DNA of 64,000 bases from Bacteroidia bacterium (lineage in GTDB: Bacteria > Bacteroidota > Bacteroidia > Chitinophagales > Saprospiraceae): assembly GCA_030429045.1 (NCBI GenBank), contig JAUIEA010000003.1:17855-81854 (forward strand), read 5' to 3'. The position numbers were made by a program, and so were the translations under genes. This document shows positions 26,645 to 36,464 of this stretch, one piece after another (positions within the stretch are counted from its first letter, which is position 1; each line of letters starts with the position of its first letter). The notes below the pieces were generated by a model. It was not told the DNA's origin, made no database searches, and saw nothing but the letters and a program-made list of their open reading frames with translations.

Positions 26645-28234
26645 ATGCCCTTGACACTCCGCCTGATCGTTCTGTTCATTTTCCTGTCGAGCTGCGCACG
26701 GGTGCTTCCCCCGGAAGGCGGCGAAAAGGATACCACTCCGCCCGTCATCCAGAAAGCCCTCTCCACCCCGGACCGCCAAACGATGTTCAGGCCCGAGACC
26801 GTCCGGTTGGTCTTTGATGAATGGATCCAGCTGAAAGACGCGCTCAAGGAAGTGGTCATTTCGCCCCCTGTCAAAAAGAACCCCGTGGTCACTGCCGAAG
26901 GGAAGGCTGTAGTCGTGACCTTCGACCCGGAAGAACCCTGGAAGGACAGTACAACCTATACCCTGTATTTTGGAAAAGCGATCCAGGACAGGAATGAAGG
27001 CAATCCGGCAGAGTCTCTCCGATTCGTCTTTTCTACCGGACCTGTGGTGGATTCGTTGACGGCCCGGGGCCAGTTGATCCATGCCAAAACCGGCGAACCC
27101 GTACCGGATGCCCTGGTGATCCTGCACCGGAGTCCCCACGATTCGGCCATTACCCTTCAGCTGCCCGACTATGTGGCCCGTACCGACAAACAGGGGCAAT
27201 ATCGACTGGACAACCTGCGATCCGGCACATACCGGCTTTTTGGCCTGGCCGAAAAAACGACGAACTACCTCTATGACCTGCCAAATGAATGGATCGGGTG
27301 GCAACCGGGAGTCCTTCAGATCGACAGTCCATCCACCCTCCTTCCCACGCTTCGATTGTCGCCTCCTTCCAGATCTTTTCGGATCCTGTCTTCCGACTCG
27401 ACCACCATCCGGGGCAGCCTGGCCCTTTCATTCAGCAAACCCCCGAACACCTATCGGCTCCTGGCTGAAGAGGAGAAGGCCCCTGTCCTGCAATGGCTGG
27501 GAGACACCATCCTCCGATTGTGGTCGGCCGAAGAGCTGGCCGGGTCCCTCCTGTTCAACGAAACGGATACCGTCCAATTTCACCTCTTTCCGGATACCCT
27601 GACCCCGCTGCCCATCGTCCGGCAGGCCAGACAGGGCAAACTACCGCCGGGTCAGCCGATCCGGATGGTGGCCCCGGTTCCCCTGTTCGAAACAGATACC
27701 AGTCGTATCCAGGTGTGGCGGGATTCCATACGTCTGCCCCTGACCTCCATACATCGATCCAGTTCTGGAGACTCCCTTACCCTGGCGGGTATCAAGGCTG
27801 AGCATACTACCCTGAGAATCTTCTTCCTCCCCGGTGCCCTGACCGATCTTTACGGACGATCGAATCTGGACACCCTGCTTATTCCGGCCAGTATGGGATC
27901 GCAATCTGAACTGGTCCAGCTGCGATTGCTGATCGACAGTCTGCCTCCGGACCAGCAGGTCATCCTGGAACTCATGAATGGATCTGCCCTGCTCGGCAAG
28001 TGGGTCCACTCCGGGACGAAACGATGGGAACTGTCCGTTCCCGGACTGGCTCCGGGAACCTACCAGGCCTTCCTCACTCTGGACCAGAACCGGAACGGCT
28101 TCTGGGATCCGGCGGACTACTACCGGGACGACCCCGCTGAACTGCGCAGTGGTTTCCCGTTATCCGGACTTCGCGCCAATTGGGAGATGGAAATCCCCCT
28201 CATTCCCCAATGGCCATCTGTACCTCCGAATTGA
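26645..28234 (+). CDS. Lipoprotein with N-terminal Ig-like (SbsA-type) domain
   Basis: LIVLFIFLSSCARVLPPEGGEKDTTPPVIQKA; start ATG at 26645. Confidence 0.7.
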   Translation: MPLTLRLIVLFIFLSSCARVLPPEGGEKDTTPPVIQKALSTPDRQTMFRPETVRLVFDEWIQLKDALKEVVISPPVKKNPVVTAEGKAVVVTFDPEEPWKDSTTYTLYFGKAIQDRNEGNPAESLRFVFSTGPVVDSLTARGQLIHAKTGEPVPDALVILHRSPHDSAITLQLPDYVARTDKQGQYRLDNLRSGTYRLFGLAEKTTNYLYDLPNEWIGWQPGVLQIDSPSTLLPTLRLSPPSRSFRILSSDSTTIRGSLALSFSKPPNTYRLLAEEEKAPVLQWLGDTILRLWSAEELAGSLLFNETDTVQFHLFPDTLTPLPIVRQARQGKLPPGQPIRMVAPVPLFETDTSRIQVWRDSIRLPLTSIHRSSSGDSLTLAGIKAEHTTLRIFFLPGALTDLYGRSNLDTLLIPASMGSQSELVQLRLLIDSLPPDQQVILELMNGSALLGKWVHSGTKRWELSVPGLAPGTYQAFLTLDQNRNGFWDPADYYRDDPAELRSGFPLSGLRANWEMEIPLIPQWPSVPPN

Positions 28235-28248
28235 CCTATCTTTAACCC

Positions 28249-28989
28249 ATGAAGCTAAGGGCCGAACATCTCGTGAAGCAATATGGCAGCCGGACGGTTG
28301 TGAATGATGTGTCCCTGGAAGTGAACCAGGGGGAGATCGTGGGCCTGCTCGGACCCAATGGAGCGGGAAAGACCACCAGCTTCTACATGGTCGTCGGATT
28401 TATCCAGCCTAACGGGGGCCAGGTTTTTCTCAATGATCAGGAGATCACCAACCTGCCCATGTACAAACGAGCCCGACTGGGTGTCGGTTATCTCCCCCAG
28501 GAGGCATCTGTCTTCCGAAAAATGACGGTCGAGGATAATATCCGGGCTGTGCTGGAAATGACCGACTTGTCCAAGGAGGAACAACGCGACAAAATGGAAT
28601 CCCTGATCGAAGAATTCAACCTGCACAAGGTGAGGAAAGGAAACGGAGACACTCTTTCCGGTGGCGAGCGCCGACGCACCGAAATTGCCCGGGCCCTGGC
28701 GACCAACCCCAACTTTATCCTGTTGGACGAACCCTTTGCCGGCATCGACCCGATCGCTGTCGAAGACATCCAGTACAATGTATCCCGTCTGAAAAACCGA
28801 AACATCGGCATCCTCATCACCGACCACAATGTCCAGGAAACCCTGTCCATTACCGATCGGGCCTATCTCATGTTTGAAGGGAGCATCCTCAAGGCCGGCA
28901 CTGCAGAGGAACTGGCCGCCGACGAAGTAGTCCGGAGAGTCTATCTCGGTCAACAGTTCGAATTGAAACGCAAGGAAATCAATCTGTGA
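28249..28989 (+). CDS. lptB: LPS export ABC transporter ATP-binding protein
   Basis: [63 protein letters not shown]. Confidence 0.93.
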   Translation: MKLRAEHLVKQYGSRTVVNDVSLEVNQGEIVGLLGPNGAGKTTSFYMVVGFIQPNGGQVFLNDQEITNLPMYKRARLGVGYLPQEASVFRKMTVEDNIRAVLEMTDLSKEEQRDKMESLIEEFNLHKVRKGNGDTLSGGERRRTEIARALATNPNFILLDEPFAGIDPIAVEDIQYNVSRLKNRNIGILITDHNVQETLSITDRAYLMFEGSILKAGTAEELAADEVVRRVYLGQQFELKRKEINL

Positions 28990-29228
28990 TGAAGCGTACT
29001 TGCCTGGCCATCGGCATACTTTCCCTGGTCGCCTGCAGTCCGGAAAACGAGTTTCTCAATTCTACCCAGAAGCGGCAGGTGATGGAGATCTCCGAGCGAC
29101 GATATCAGGACATGCTACCACAGCTGGATCTGCGCTGTGACTATCTCCAGGACAGCCTCCAGCCCTACCTGATCGACTCCCTGATGAATGCCCGGATCCG
29201 GGATATGAACCGAAAGCTGCATCAATGA
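28989..29228 (+). CDS. Small lipoprotein, unknown function
   Basis: LAIGILSLVACSPENEF lipobox; overlaps lptB stop (TGATG). Confidence 0.55.
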   Translation: MKRTCLAIGILSLVACSPENEFLNSTQKRQVMEISERRYQDMLPQLDLRCDYLQDSLQPYLIDSLMNARIRDMNRKLHQ

Positions 29229-29584
29229 ATCCATCGATCCTCATACTCCTGATGTTGCTTCTGCTGGCCACACCGGACCCCGACGTGCCGGCCCTGGAGC
29301 CCAAGGTCGAAGAGGCCATCCAGGCCAATCTCGAAGAGCGGAAGGCCGCCTTCTGGAAAGAGTGTCGGACCGCTGCCGTGGAACAGGCCTCCCGGTTTGT
29401 GGATTCCATGCTCCTGGTCCAGGCACCCTGGACCAGCGAGGATTCCCTACTCCCACCACCCCGACCAGAACGACCGCTTTTAGACTCTGCCCGGATCGAA
29501 GTCGACACCACCCCATTACGACCTATTCTTCCAGTGGACAAGAAGATCAGATCCTCCGGTGGTTCAACTTCCTCATCCGGCTAG
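29225..29584 (+). CDS. Small exported protein, unknown function
   Basis: ATGA overlap with upstream gene; hydrophobic N-terminus. Confidence 0.45.
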   Translation: MNPSILILLMLLLLATPDPDVPALEPKVEEAIQANLEERKAAFWKECRTAAVEQASRFVDSMLLVQAPWTSEDSLLPPPRPERPLLDSARIEVDTTPLRPILPVDKKIRSSGGSTSSSG

Positions 29585-29690
29585 CGGGGAGGAGAACGCC
29601 GGCTGAAGGGATCCCGTCCTTCCAGTGTGGAAAGACCCCGTGAAAGCAGATGGAAACATCCGCGATGTATTGTCATCCTCAAATACTGTC

Positions 29691-30488
29691 ATGAATCAAA
29701 CTGTATTGATCACCGGTGGTTCCCGTGGAATCGGACTGGCCCTGGCCCGTCACTTTGCCCGTGCGGGAGATCGTCTTATTCTGGCGGCATTGCCGGATCC
29801 CGAACTGGAGCACGCTGCCCAATCCCTGAAGGACGCTTTCCCGGACGTTCAGGTACTGACTTACCCCGTTGACCTGACCACCCCGGATGCCCCGCAGCGA
29901 TTGTGGTCCTTTGTCCATGAACACCAGTGGCACGTCGATGTCCTGGTGAACAATGCCGGATTTGGCACCTGGGGAGAAGTGCCTCGTATCGATGTGGAGC
30001 AGGAACTCCGGATGATCGATCTCAATATCAGGGCGGTCTATTCACTGACTCGGTTGGCATTGGATACCATGCAGACAAGAGACTCCGGTCATATCATCTT
30101 TATCGCTTCGATCGCCGCATTCCAACCCAATCCCTACATGGCGACCTATGGTGCCACAAAGGCGTTCATTCGCAATTTCGGAATGGCCTTGTATCATGAA
30201 CTGAAAGCCAAACGATCCGGTATCCGGGTCACCACGGTTTGTCCACCGGCTATTCCAACGGCCTTCCGGGAGGTGGCCGGCATGCATCGATCCACCTTAT
30301 ATTCCGGATGGTTGTCCAGCGATGTGGAGACTGTCGCCCGGGCGACGTGGAAGGGATATTTGCGGAAGTCCAGACAGGTCATCCCCACCTGGTACCTCCC
30401 GTTGATCAACCCGATCAGCCGCCTGCTTCCAGAGCAATTCAGCATCTGGCTGTCACGTCAGACCCTGCGTCAAAATCTGCCCGGATAA
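29691..30488 (+). CDS. Short-chain dehydrogenase/reductase
   Basis: VLITGGSRGIGLALARHF, NNAGFGTWG, YGATKAFIRNF. Confidence 0.9.
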   Translation: MNQTVLITGGSRGIGLALARHFARAGDRLILAALPDPELEHAAQSLKDAFPDVQVLTYPVDLTTPDAPQRLWSFVHEHQWHVDVLVNNAGFGTWGEVPRIDVEQELRMIDLNIRAVYSLTRLALDTMQTRDSGHIIFIASIAAFQPNPYMATYGATKAFIRNFGMALYHELKAKRSGIRVTTVCPPAIPTAFREVAGMHRSTLYSGWLSSDVETVARATWKGYLRKSRQVIPTWYLPLINPISRLLPEQFSIWLSRQTLRQNLPG

Positions 30489-30646
30489 TACCGGCTGACC
30501 AGGGACGACCTGTTGAAGCAAGATTTCCCTGTACCTGGATCGTCTGCCCGGATCGACCTTTGGATCACGACCCTGTCCAGGATCAGATTGACCACAAGAA
30601 CTGCCACCATGCATCAACCTGGATTTTACCGTAAGTTTGGGCATCT

Positions 30647-31642
30647 ATGAAAGCCATCATTCCCGTGGCCGGGGCCGGTATCCGCCTTCGTCCACATACC
30701 TATACCCAACCCAAGCCCCTGATCCCCGTCGCGGGTAAGCCGATCATCGCTTTCCTGGTCGATCAACTGGTCGATGCGGGCGTTCAGGACTTTGTCTTTA
30801 TCATCGGCTATCTCGGAGAGAAGATGCGCTTGTACCTGGAGCAGTCCTATCCAGATCTCCGCAAAACGTTTGTCACCCAAACCAACCGCCTGGGATCCGC
30901 TCATGCATTATATATGGCCCGGGATTCCTTTGCCGATGACGAGGAATTGATCATTGTCTTCGGAGATACCATCATTGACCTGGAGATGACCCGTTTTCTT
31001 CAAAGTCCGACGTCCTGCCTGGCAGTCAAGAAGGTCAAAGATCCCCGGAATGTCGGGGTGGTGGAAGTCGATGAGACAGGCAAGGCCCTGCACCTGGTCG
31101 AAAAGCCCAGTATTCCCAAATCCAATCTCGCCCTGGTCGGGATGTACAAGGTCCGGGAAGTGGCTGCATTCCGACGGGCCATTACATCCGTTGTGGAACG
31201 TGATATACAGACGCGCCAGGAATACCAGTTGACAGATGCCCTGGAAGCCATGATCCGAGAAGGCATACCCTTCCAGACCATGGAAGTCAGGAATTGGTTT
31301 GATTGTGGAAAAAAAGAAGTCCTGCTCGAGACGAATGCCATGATGCTCAAGCGTCCCGGGGCAGCCACCACCAATACAACCGGCCTGGAAAATACCATTG
31401 TGATCCCACCGGTCTATATCGGGGAGAACTGCTCCATCAGTCACTCCATTATCGGCCCCAATGTGAGTATCGGCGGGAACACCCGCATCTACGCCAGCAT
31501 GATCCGAGAATCTATCGTGGGCAACTTTTCCAATCTGGAAGAGGTGGTTCTCCACCACAGTATCATCGGCAATGACTCCTCCATCCAGGGGCCCAGACAG
31601 AGTCTTAACACGGGTGATAATACAGAAATCGACTTCGTGTGA
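30647..31642 (+). CDS. Nucleotidyltransferase (glucose-1-phosphate thymidylyl/uridylyl-transferase type) with left-handed beta-helix
   Basis: MKAIIPVAGAGIRLRPHTYTQPKPLIPVAGKPI; hexapeptide-like C-terminus. Confidence 0.88.
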   Translation: MKAIIPVAGAGIRLRPHTYTQPKPLIPVAGKPIIAFLVDQLVDAGVQDFVFIIGYLGEKMRLYLEQSYPDLRKTFVTQTNRLGSAHALYMARDSFADDEELIIVFGDTIIDLEMTRFLQSPTSCLAVKKVKDPRNVGVVEVDETGKALHLVEKPSIPKSNLALVGMYKVREVAAFRRAITSVVERDIQTRQEYQLTDALEAMIREGIPFQTMEVRNWFDCGKKEVLLETNAMMLKRPGAATTNTTGLENTIVIPPVYIGENCSISHSIIGPNVSIGGNTRIYASMIRESIVGNFSNLEEVVLHHSIIGNDSSIQGPRQSLNTGDNTEIDFV

Positions 31643-31675
31643 GCGAAAACGTTCGACTAGAGGAATGGACCTTCC

Positions 31676-32557
31676 TCAGATCTTTGGTTGTACGATCTGG
31701 AAGACTCGACTGAGGTTAAAACCAAACTGGATCTCTCCCTTCAGCCAACTTCCATTGGCCTCCGTGATGAATGCCCGTTCGTTCATACCCGTGCTATTGC
31801 TGAAATGCAACTGAAAGATATGTCCACCGGTTTCGATATCCACCCCCACCGACAGCGGGTTGCGAATGACCAGGTTAGGGAAGCGATTGAAGCTGTGAAC
31901 ATAATCGAGCAAGACCGCGACCCGTTGTGTGATCTTATACCGCATACCCATTTCCAGTGCATAGATCGTATTAGGGTCAAGTGAGCCACTGCTCAGATTG
32001 CGATGAACGATGGTCGGCGTCATCTGCAGGGTGAACTTGTCTGAGAATTTTCGTCCGATGATGACCTGATGGTAGTAGGCCAACCGGTCTGATCCGGAAA
32101 ACGCCTCTCCAGGATAGGGGTCCTTCAAGCCATTGCGTGTCAGTCCACCCACCCAGGTCAGTGTCACCGGCATCACCTTTGCACCGGTGCTTTGCCGGAG
32201 GATCCGATATTTCACAAATGCGTCGATCTCCTTTTTCTGGTTGGTCCGGCCAAACCCGACCGTCAGATTCGAGGTGATCCCATAATCAAAGCTCAGGCGA
32301 ATACTGGCATTATCCAGGCCAAAGACATCGTAAAATCCCTGATCCAGGCGGCCAAAACGATGCAGGATCCGAAAATCCAGAGCCCCGGAATGCAGCATTT
32401 CCAGGCTGTGGCTATTGATCACCCGGGGCGACTTGAACGCGTAGGCAGCATAATCCGTCTTTTCCGTTTCGCCCAGCAGGCTCAGGAGGTCCTCCTGTGC
32501 CTGTATGAGGGAGAAGGGGGCTAGAAAAAAGCAAAGGAGTAAGGGTAACGTTCTCAT
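31676..32557 (-). CDS. DUF5777-like outer-membrane beta-barrel protein
   Basis: Signal peptide; repeating beta-strand pattern; NSHSLEMLHSGALDFRILHRFG. Confidence 0.6.
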   Translation of the reverse strand: MRTLPLLLCFFLAPFSLIQAQEDLLSLLGETEKTDYAAYAFKSPRVINSHSLEMLHSGALDFRILHRFGRLDQGFYDVFGLDNASIRLSFDYGITSNLTVGFGRTNQKKEIDAFVKYRILRQSTGAKVMPVTLTWVGGLTRNGLKDPYPGEAFSGSDRLAYYHQVIIGRKFSDKFTLQMTPTIVHRNLSSGSLDPNTIYALEMGMRYKITQRVAVLLDYVHSFNRFPNLVIRNPLSVGVDIETGGHIFQLHFSNSTGMNERAFITEANGSWLKGEIQFGFNLSRVFQIVQPKI

Positions 32558-32578
32558 ATCATCCAGGATACCAGGAGG

Positions 32579-33241
32579 TTAATTATTCTGGGCCCCGTCG
32601 GCAACCCATTTCTCGATCTGTCGGATCGCACATTCAGGAAGTTTATTTCCATTCTTCGGCATGGCGGAATAGCCACTCGCATGCCGGACACTGCCCGCAA
32701 GAGTACCGTTATCGGCATAGGGCTTCACCTTGGACCAGGTGGAAAGATCAATATCACCTTCTGGCTGAGATCCCGAATGACATCCGGTACAGTAGGTTGT
32801 CAGTATGGGTGATACTGTCCCGGCATATCCGACAAAGGTCGTATCACAAGCGCTGATGCAATCCAGCGATTGGACTGCTCCTTCCTCGATCCACCTGGCA
32901 AACAGGGCAATCTGCTCGTCAGAAAACGGCTCGGCCGGGGATTGCGGCATCCGTTTTTCACCGAATGGAAGGATGAGCACCTTATACATCTCGGAGCCTT
33001 TGTAATGACCGGGTTCAACCCCTTCGAGAATGCCCTGGTACGTCGTGAAATCATAGCCTGCTGCATGATCTGTGCTGTTGTGACATCCACTTTGGGTGCA
33101 GTTACTGACGATCAACGGTTCGATATCCGTCTGGTAACAAATAGCCGGCTCCGGTAAATGGTCTTTGGTACATTGACTCAACACCAATACGATGGCACTG
33201 CAAACGAGGGTCAGGGTAACTGATTTCACGGTCATGATCAA
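32579..33241 (-). CDS. c-type cytochrome-domain lipoprotein
   Basis: Lipobox VLVLSQC; NCTQSGCH (CX4CH) and YCTGCH (CX2CH). Confidence 0.75.
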   Translation of the reverse strand: MIMTVKSVTLTLVCSAIVLVLSQCTKDHLPEPAICYQTDIEPLIVSNCTQSGCHNSTDHAAGYDFTTYQGILEGVEPGHYKGSEMYKVLILPFGEKRMPQSPAEPFSDEQIALFARWIEEGAVQSLDCISACDTTFVGYAGTVSPILTTYCTGCHSGSQPEGDIDLSTWSKVKPYADNGTLAGSVRHASGYSAMPKNGNKLPECAIRQIEKWVADGAQNN

Positions 33242-33463
33242 CTTGTCTGGAAGGTCATAAATGTACAGGGTTCTTCAGGACCCCTGGATACGATCCACTC
33301 TCTTTGCCCCGAAAAAAGGAACGAACCCGAAAATCTTGCGGCCAGGCCGGGAATTTGCCCCCTCAACCAGCAGAAAAGGGCTCCGGGGAGACCCCGCAAG
33401 CCATCCTGACCCGTCTCCGTCCGATCATTCGCAGAAATACCCCTGGCCACAGACCCGACTTGC

Positions 33464-33495
33464 ATTGCCTATTCTGCCTCTGTTGTGTATATTTG
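33464..33495 (+). promoter_or_regulatory. Bacteroidota promoter (ATTG-N20-TATATTTG)
   Basis: -33 TTG at 33465-33467 and -7 TATATTTG at 33488-33495. Confidence 0.6.
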
Positions 33496-33553
33496 TTAGT
33501 GAGCAAAGACCATATTGCTCTGTTCCATCATTTATCTTATGACATCATTCACC

Positions 33554-35461
33554 ATGAAGAAACTGTACACACTTTTATCCCTTTTGGTCACAACTGGCCT
33601 GCTGGTCGCCCAAACGACCTATACCACCAGTTTTGATTTCACCACGTTCTCCTCCGAGTGGCAACAGGAAACGCTCGCATCCGATGGCGGCTGGTCTCTG
33701 TTCAATCCATTTGCATCCAATGTCGTGGATGCCGGTTTTCCGGCTCCCGGTGGTGACTGGCAATACGCCTATACCGCAGATGGGATGTGTTCTTGTGACA
33801 AGAGCAATGACCTGCTGATCATTCCAGGCACCTATACGGCAGATAAGAACTGGACAGTGGTCTTTGAATATTATTTCCCTGGAACAAGCAATAATGTCAG
33901 CGGTGAACATGTCGCAGTGCTCTATTCCACCAATGGCGGATCGACCTGGGCTTCGCTGTTGCAGCTCGACCCTACCGGTAAAGCCTGGCAGACAGCCGTT
34001 ACCGGGTTGAAGACAGCCAATATCCAGGGCGACATCAAATTTGCTATCCGATACAGTGACAATGGGGGGCAGGGCACTGGCGTTGCCATTGACAACCTCA
34101 GCCTCGTGCCGACAGATGGTGCGAACGTCCACGTGACCGGCAAGATCCAATCTGATACGCCCGTATTTGTGGGCAATGATGTCATGGTTCAGGTCACTGT
34201 GAGCAACCTGGGGGATGAGGACATTTACGGTGTCGAGCTCGGTATCAACATGGAAGGGCAAACGCCCTATACTGAGGAGATCGAGGAGATCGAAATACCA
34301 TCGATGACCACCTTCGAATTTGAGTATCCCGTTTCCATTGATGCTGCCGGCCTGGGCACATTTTCGATGACCATCAATCCATTGGGGGCCACCGACCCGA
34401 TGACTGATGACAATGTTTTCGATGTCTTGATCGCTTCCGTGGATGGCAACTCCATCCAGCATGGCATCCTGGCTGAAGAAGCCACGGGTACCTGGTGTGG
34501 CTGGTGTCCGAGAGGGGCCGTGTTCATGGACCTGATGACGGAGAAATATGACGATTTTATCGGCGTGGCCGTGCATAATGGTGACCCGATGGTCAATACC
34601 ATCTATGACTCCTGGATGGCAGGGTCTGTAGGCGGATATCCCAGTGCCCATGTTCAGCGGAAATTCAAGGATTTCAACCCTTCAGACCTGGAGGAAAACT
34701 ATCTCCTGGCAAAGAATATTGCCCCGCCAGCAGAGTTGTCCCTGGACATCGAATATGATGAGGTGACCCGGATGCTCAATGCGACCGTCACCGGCAACTT
34801 CCTGATGAATGTGATCTCCCACCGCTTCAATCTGATCCTGACGGAAGATGGCGTGACCGGCACCGGACCGGGTTGGTCACAATCCAATTATTACGCCGGC
34901 GGTGGTCAGGGCCCGATGGGCGGATATGAGTCCCTGCCCAATCCGGTCCCCGCATCCATGATGGTTTATGATCATGTCGGTCGTGCGATCGTTGGCGGTG
35001 CCAATGGAGCAGCCGGATCATTGCCCTTCCTGACCAAGACCGGAGAAATGCATTCCTATACCTTCAGCACGGAGGTGGATATGGACTGGGATCCGGAGAA
35101 CATCCACGTGATCGGTGTCCTGCACAATGACCAAAGTAAAAGTATTGCGAATGTCGTATCGACATCGTTGCTGAGCAGTGGTTCATCAGATCTACCTGCA
35201 TTCGTGAATAAACTGGCACTATTCCCGAATCCGGCAACCACCGAAGCCTTCCTTCGCCTTCAACTGCAGCAGGCACAACCCGTCAGTATCCAGATCAATG
35301 ATGTCCTGGGACAGGTGGTCGCCTCCCGCGATTACGGTATCCAGACCGGCGATCAGGTTCTGCCCATCCTGATCCAGGACTGGCCGGCAGGCATGTACCA
35401 GATGATGATCACCATTGGAACAGAGACGGTCTCCCGCCCCCTCGTGGTTGGCAGCCGTTAA
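33554..35461 (+). CDS. Omp28-like secreted protein with thioredoxin-like CGWC motif and T9SS sorting domain
   Basis: ATGTWCGWCPRGAVFMDLM; C-terminal LALFPNPATTEAFLRLQ..GMYQMMITIG. Confidence 0.8.
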   Translation: MKKLYTLLSLLVTTGLLVAQTTYTTSFDFTTFSSEWQQETLASDGGWSLFNPFASNVVDAGFPAPGGDWQYAYTADGMCSCDKSNDLLIIPGTYTADKNWTVVFEYYFPGTSNNVSGEHVAVLYSTNGGSTWASLLQLDPTGKAWQTAVTGLKTANIQGDIKFAIRYSDNGGQGTGVAIDNLSLVPTDGANVHVTGKIQSDTPVFVGNDVMVQVTVSNLGDEDIYGVELGINMEGQTPYTEEIEEIEIPSMTTFEFEYPVSIDAAGLGTFSMTINPLGATDPMTDDNVFDVLIASVDGNSIQHGILAEEATGTWCGWCPRGAVFMDLMTEKYDDFIGVAVHNGDPMVNTIYDSWMAGSVGGYPSAHVQRKFKDFNPSDLEENYLLAKNIAPPAELSLDIEYDEVTRMLNATVTGNFLMNVISHRFNLILTEDGVTGTGPGWSQSNYYAGGGQGPMGGYESLPNPVPASMMVYDHVGRAIVGGANGAAGSLPFLTKTGEMHSYTFSTEVDMDWDPENIHVIGVLHNDQSKSIANVVSTSLLSSGSSDLPAFVNKLALFPNPATTEAFLRLQLQQAQPVSIQINDVLGQVVASRDYGIQTGDQVLPILIQDWPAGMYQMMITIGTETVSRPLVVGSR

Positions 35462-35480
35462 AACAGCGTTAAAGAACTGA

Positions 35481-35537
35481 AAGATGGTCGGATCGAAGAC
35501 ACTTTGGTGCTCGGCCCGACCATCTTCATTTTATTTT
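35481..35537 (+). terminator. Terminator hairpin
   Basis: AAGATGGTCGG...CCGACCATCTT followed by T-rich tract. Confidence 0.65.
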
Positions 35538-35661
35538 GAACTTTACCCTGTCCGCCTGTGTTAAATATCCGATACCGGGCTTTTACCCAATAATGATTGA
35601 TCGTCGATCTCCTTCTGGAGGCACTGATCAACCCTGTTCTGTTTCCGGCGAGATCCAGGCA

Positions 35662-35693
35662 TTTGGGAATAACGTTCCAGAAGAGTATATTTG
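35662..35693 (+). promoter_or_regulatory. Consensus Bacteroidota promoter TTTG-N20-TATATTTG
   Basis: TTTG 35662-35665; TATATTTG 35686-35693; ATG at 35716. Confidence 0.7.
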
Positions 35694-35715
35694 TATACTT
35701 CGAAAAGTATATTCT

Positions 35716-36390
35716 ATGAAGAGATTACTACCACTTTTACTCCTCCTGTTCATCATCACTGCCGTACAGGCTCAGTTTGAGCTGGGTCCTTCTCCTGTGA
35801 TGACCCAATTTGAGGCAAATGAGAATGACATCCATGGTGATGCCACATTGATCTATAACGGCAATACACCGATCACTCTTCGATGGAATATCATCAATAT
35901 TGAGAGTCCCAAAGAATGGACGGCATATGTCTGTCTGGGTATTGCGTGCTATCCTCCCGGCCAATACACCGGTCTAACCACCATTGAGCCAGGTGATACC
36001 ATCGACATCCAGGGACATTTCTTCACCAACCTGGTTTGTGGGACTGGTTCCTATGATCTGACCTTTACCGATGAGACGATCAATCAGGTCGTTGCTTCCG
36101 GTTCATTCCAATTTGAATGCATGGTCAGTTCGACAACCAATCCAACGTCTCCGAATGCCATTTCTATCTTCCCTAACCCGGCCGTGACCTGGTTCTCCAT
36201 CAGTGAAAACGTCCAGGCATCCAGGGTGGAAGTCTACAACATCATTGGCAAGCAGATCGCACAATACCCCTATCAGTCCTCCGGCCGTTACGACATCAGC
36301 AATCTGGCTGGTGGTATGTATCTGGTACGTGTGATTGACAAGCAGGGTCGCTTGGTCACGACCAAACGATTGACGAAAAACACACCCTGA
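35716..36390 (+). CDS. Secreted protein with T9SS type A sorting domain
   Basis: MKRLLPLLLLLFIITAVQAQ signal; ISIFPNPAVTWFSISE..GMYLVRVIDKQGRLVTTKRL. Confidence 0.8.
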   Translation: MKRLLPLLLLLFIITAVQAQFELGPSPVMTQFEANENDIHGDATLIYNGNTPITLRWNIINIESPKEWTAYVCLGIACYPPGQYTGLTTIEPGDTIDIQGHFFTNLVCGTGSYDLTFTDETINQVVASGSFQFECMVSSTTNPTSPNAISIFPNPAVTWFSISENVQASRVEVYNIIGKQIAQYPYQSSGRYDISNLAGGMYLVRVIDKQGRLVTTKRLTKNTP

Positions 36391-36415
36391 TCAGATTGCC
36401 CTGATCAAGTGGTAG

Positions 36416-36454
36416 TAAAAAGCCCGCCCCGAGTATTCGTGGCGGGCTTTTTTT
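36416..36454 (+). terminator. Intrinsic terminator
   Basis: AAAAAGCCCGCC...GGCGGGCTTTTTTT. Confidence 0.8.
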
Positions 36455-36464
36455 AACCTCCTGA

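Noticed and set aside
33575-34651. 358-aa minus-strand ORF opposite the Omp28/T9SS gene
   Set aside because: Plus-strand reading has signal peptide, CGWC motif and sorting domain; the antisense product has no recognisable features
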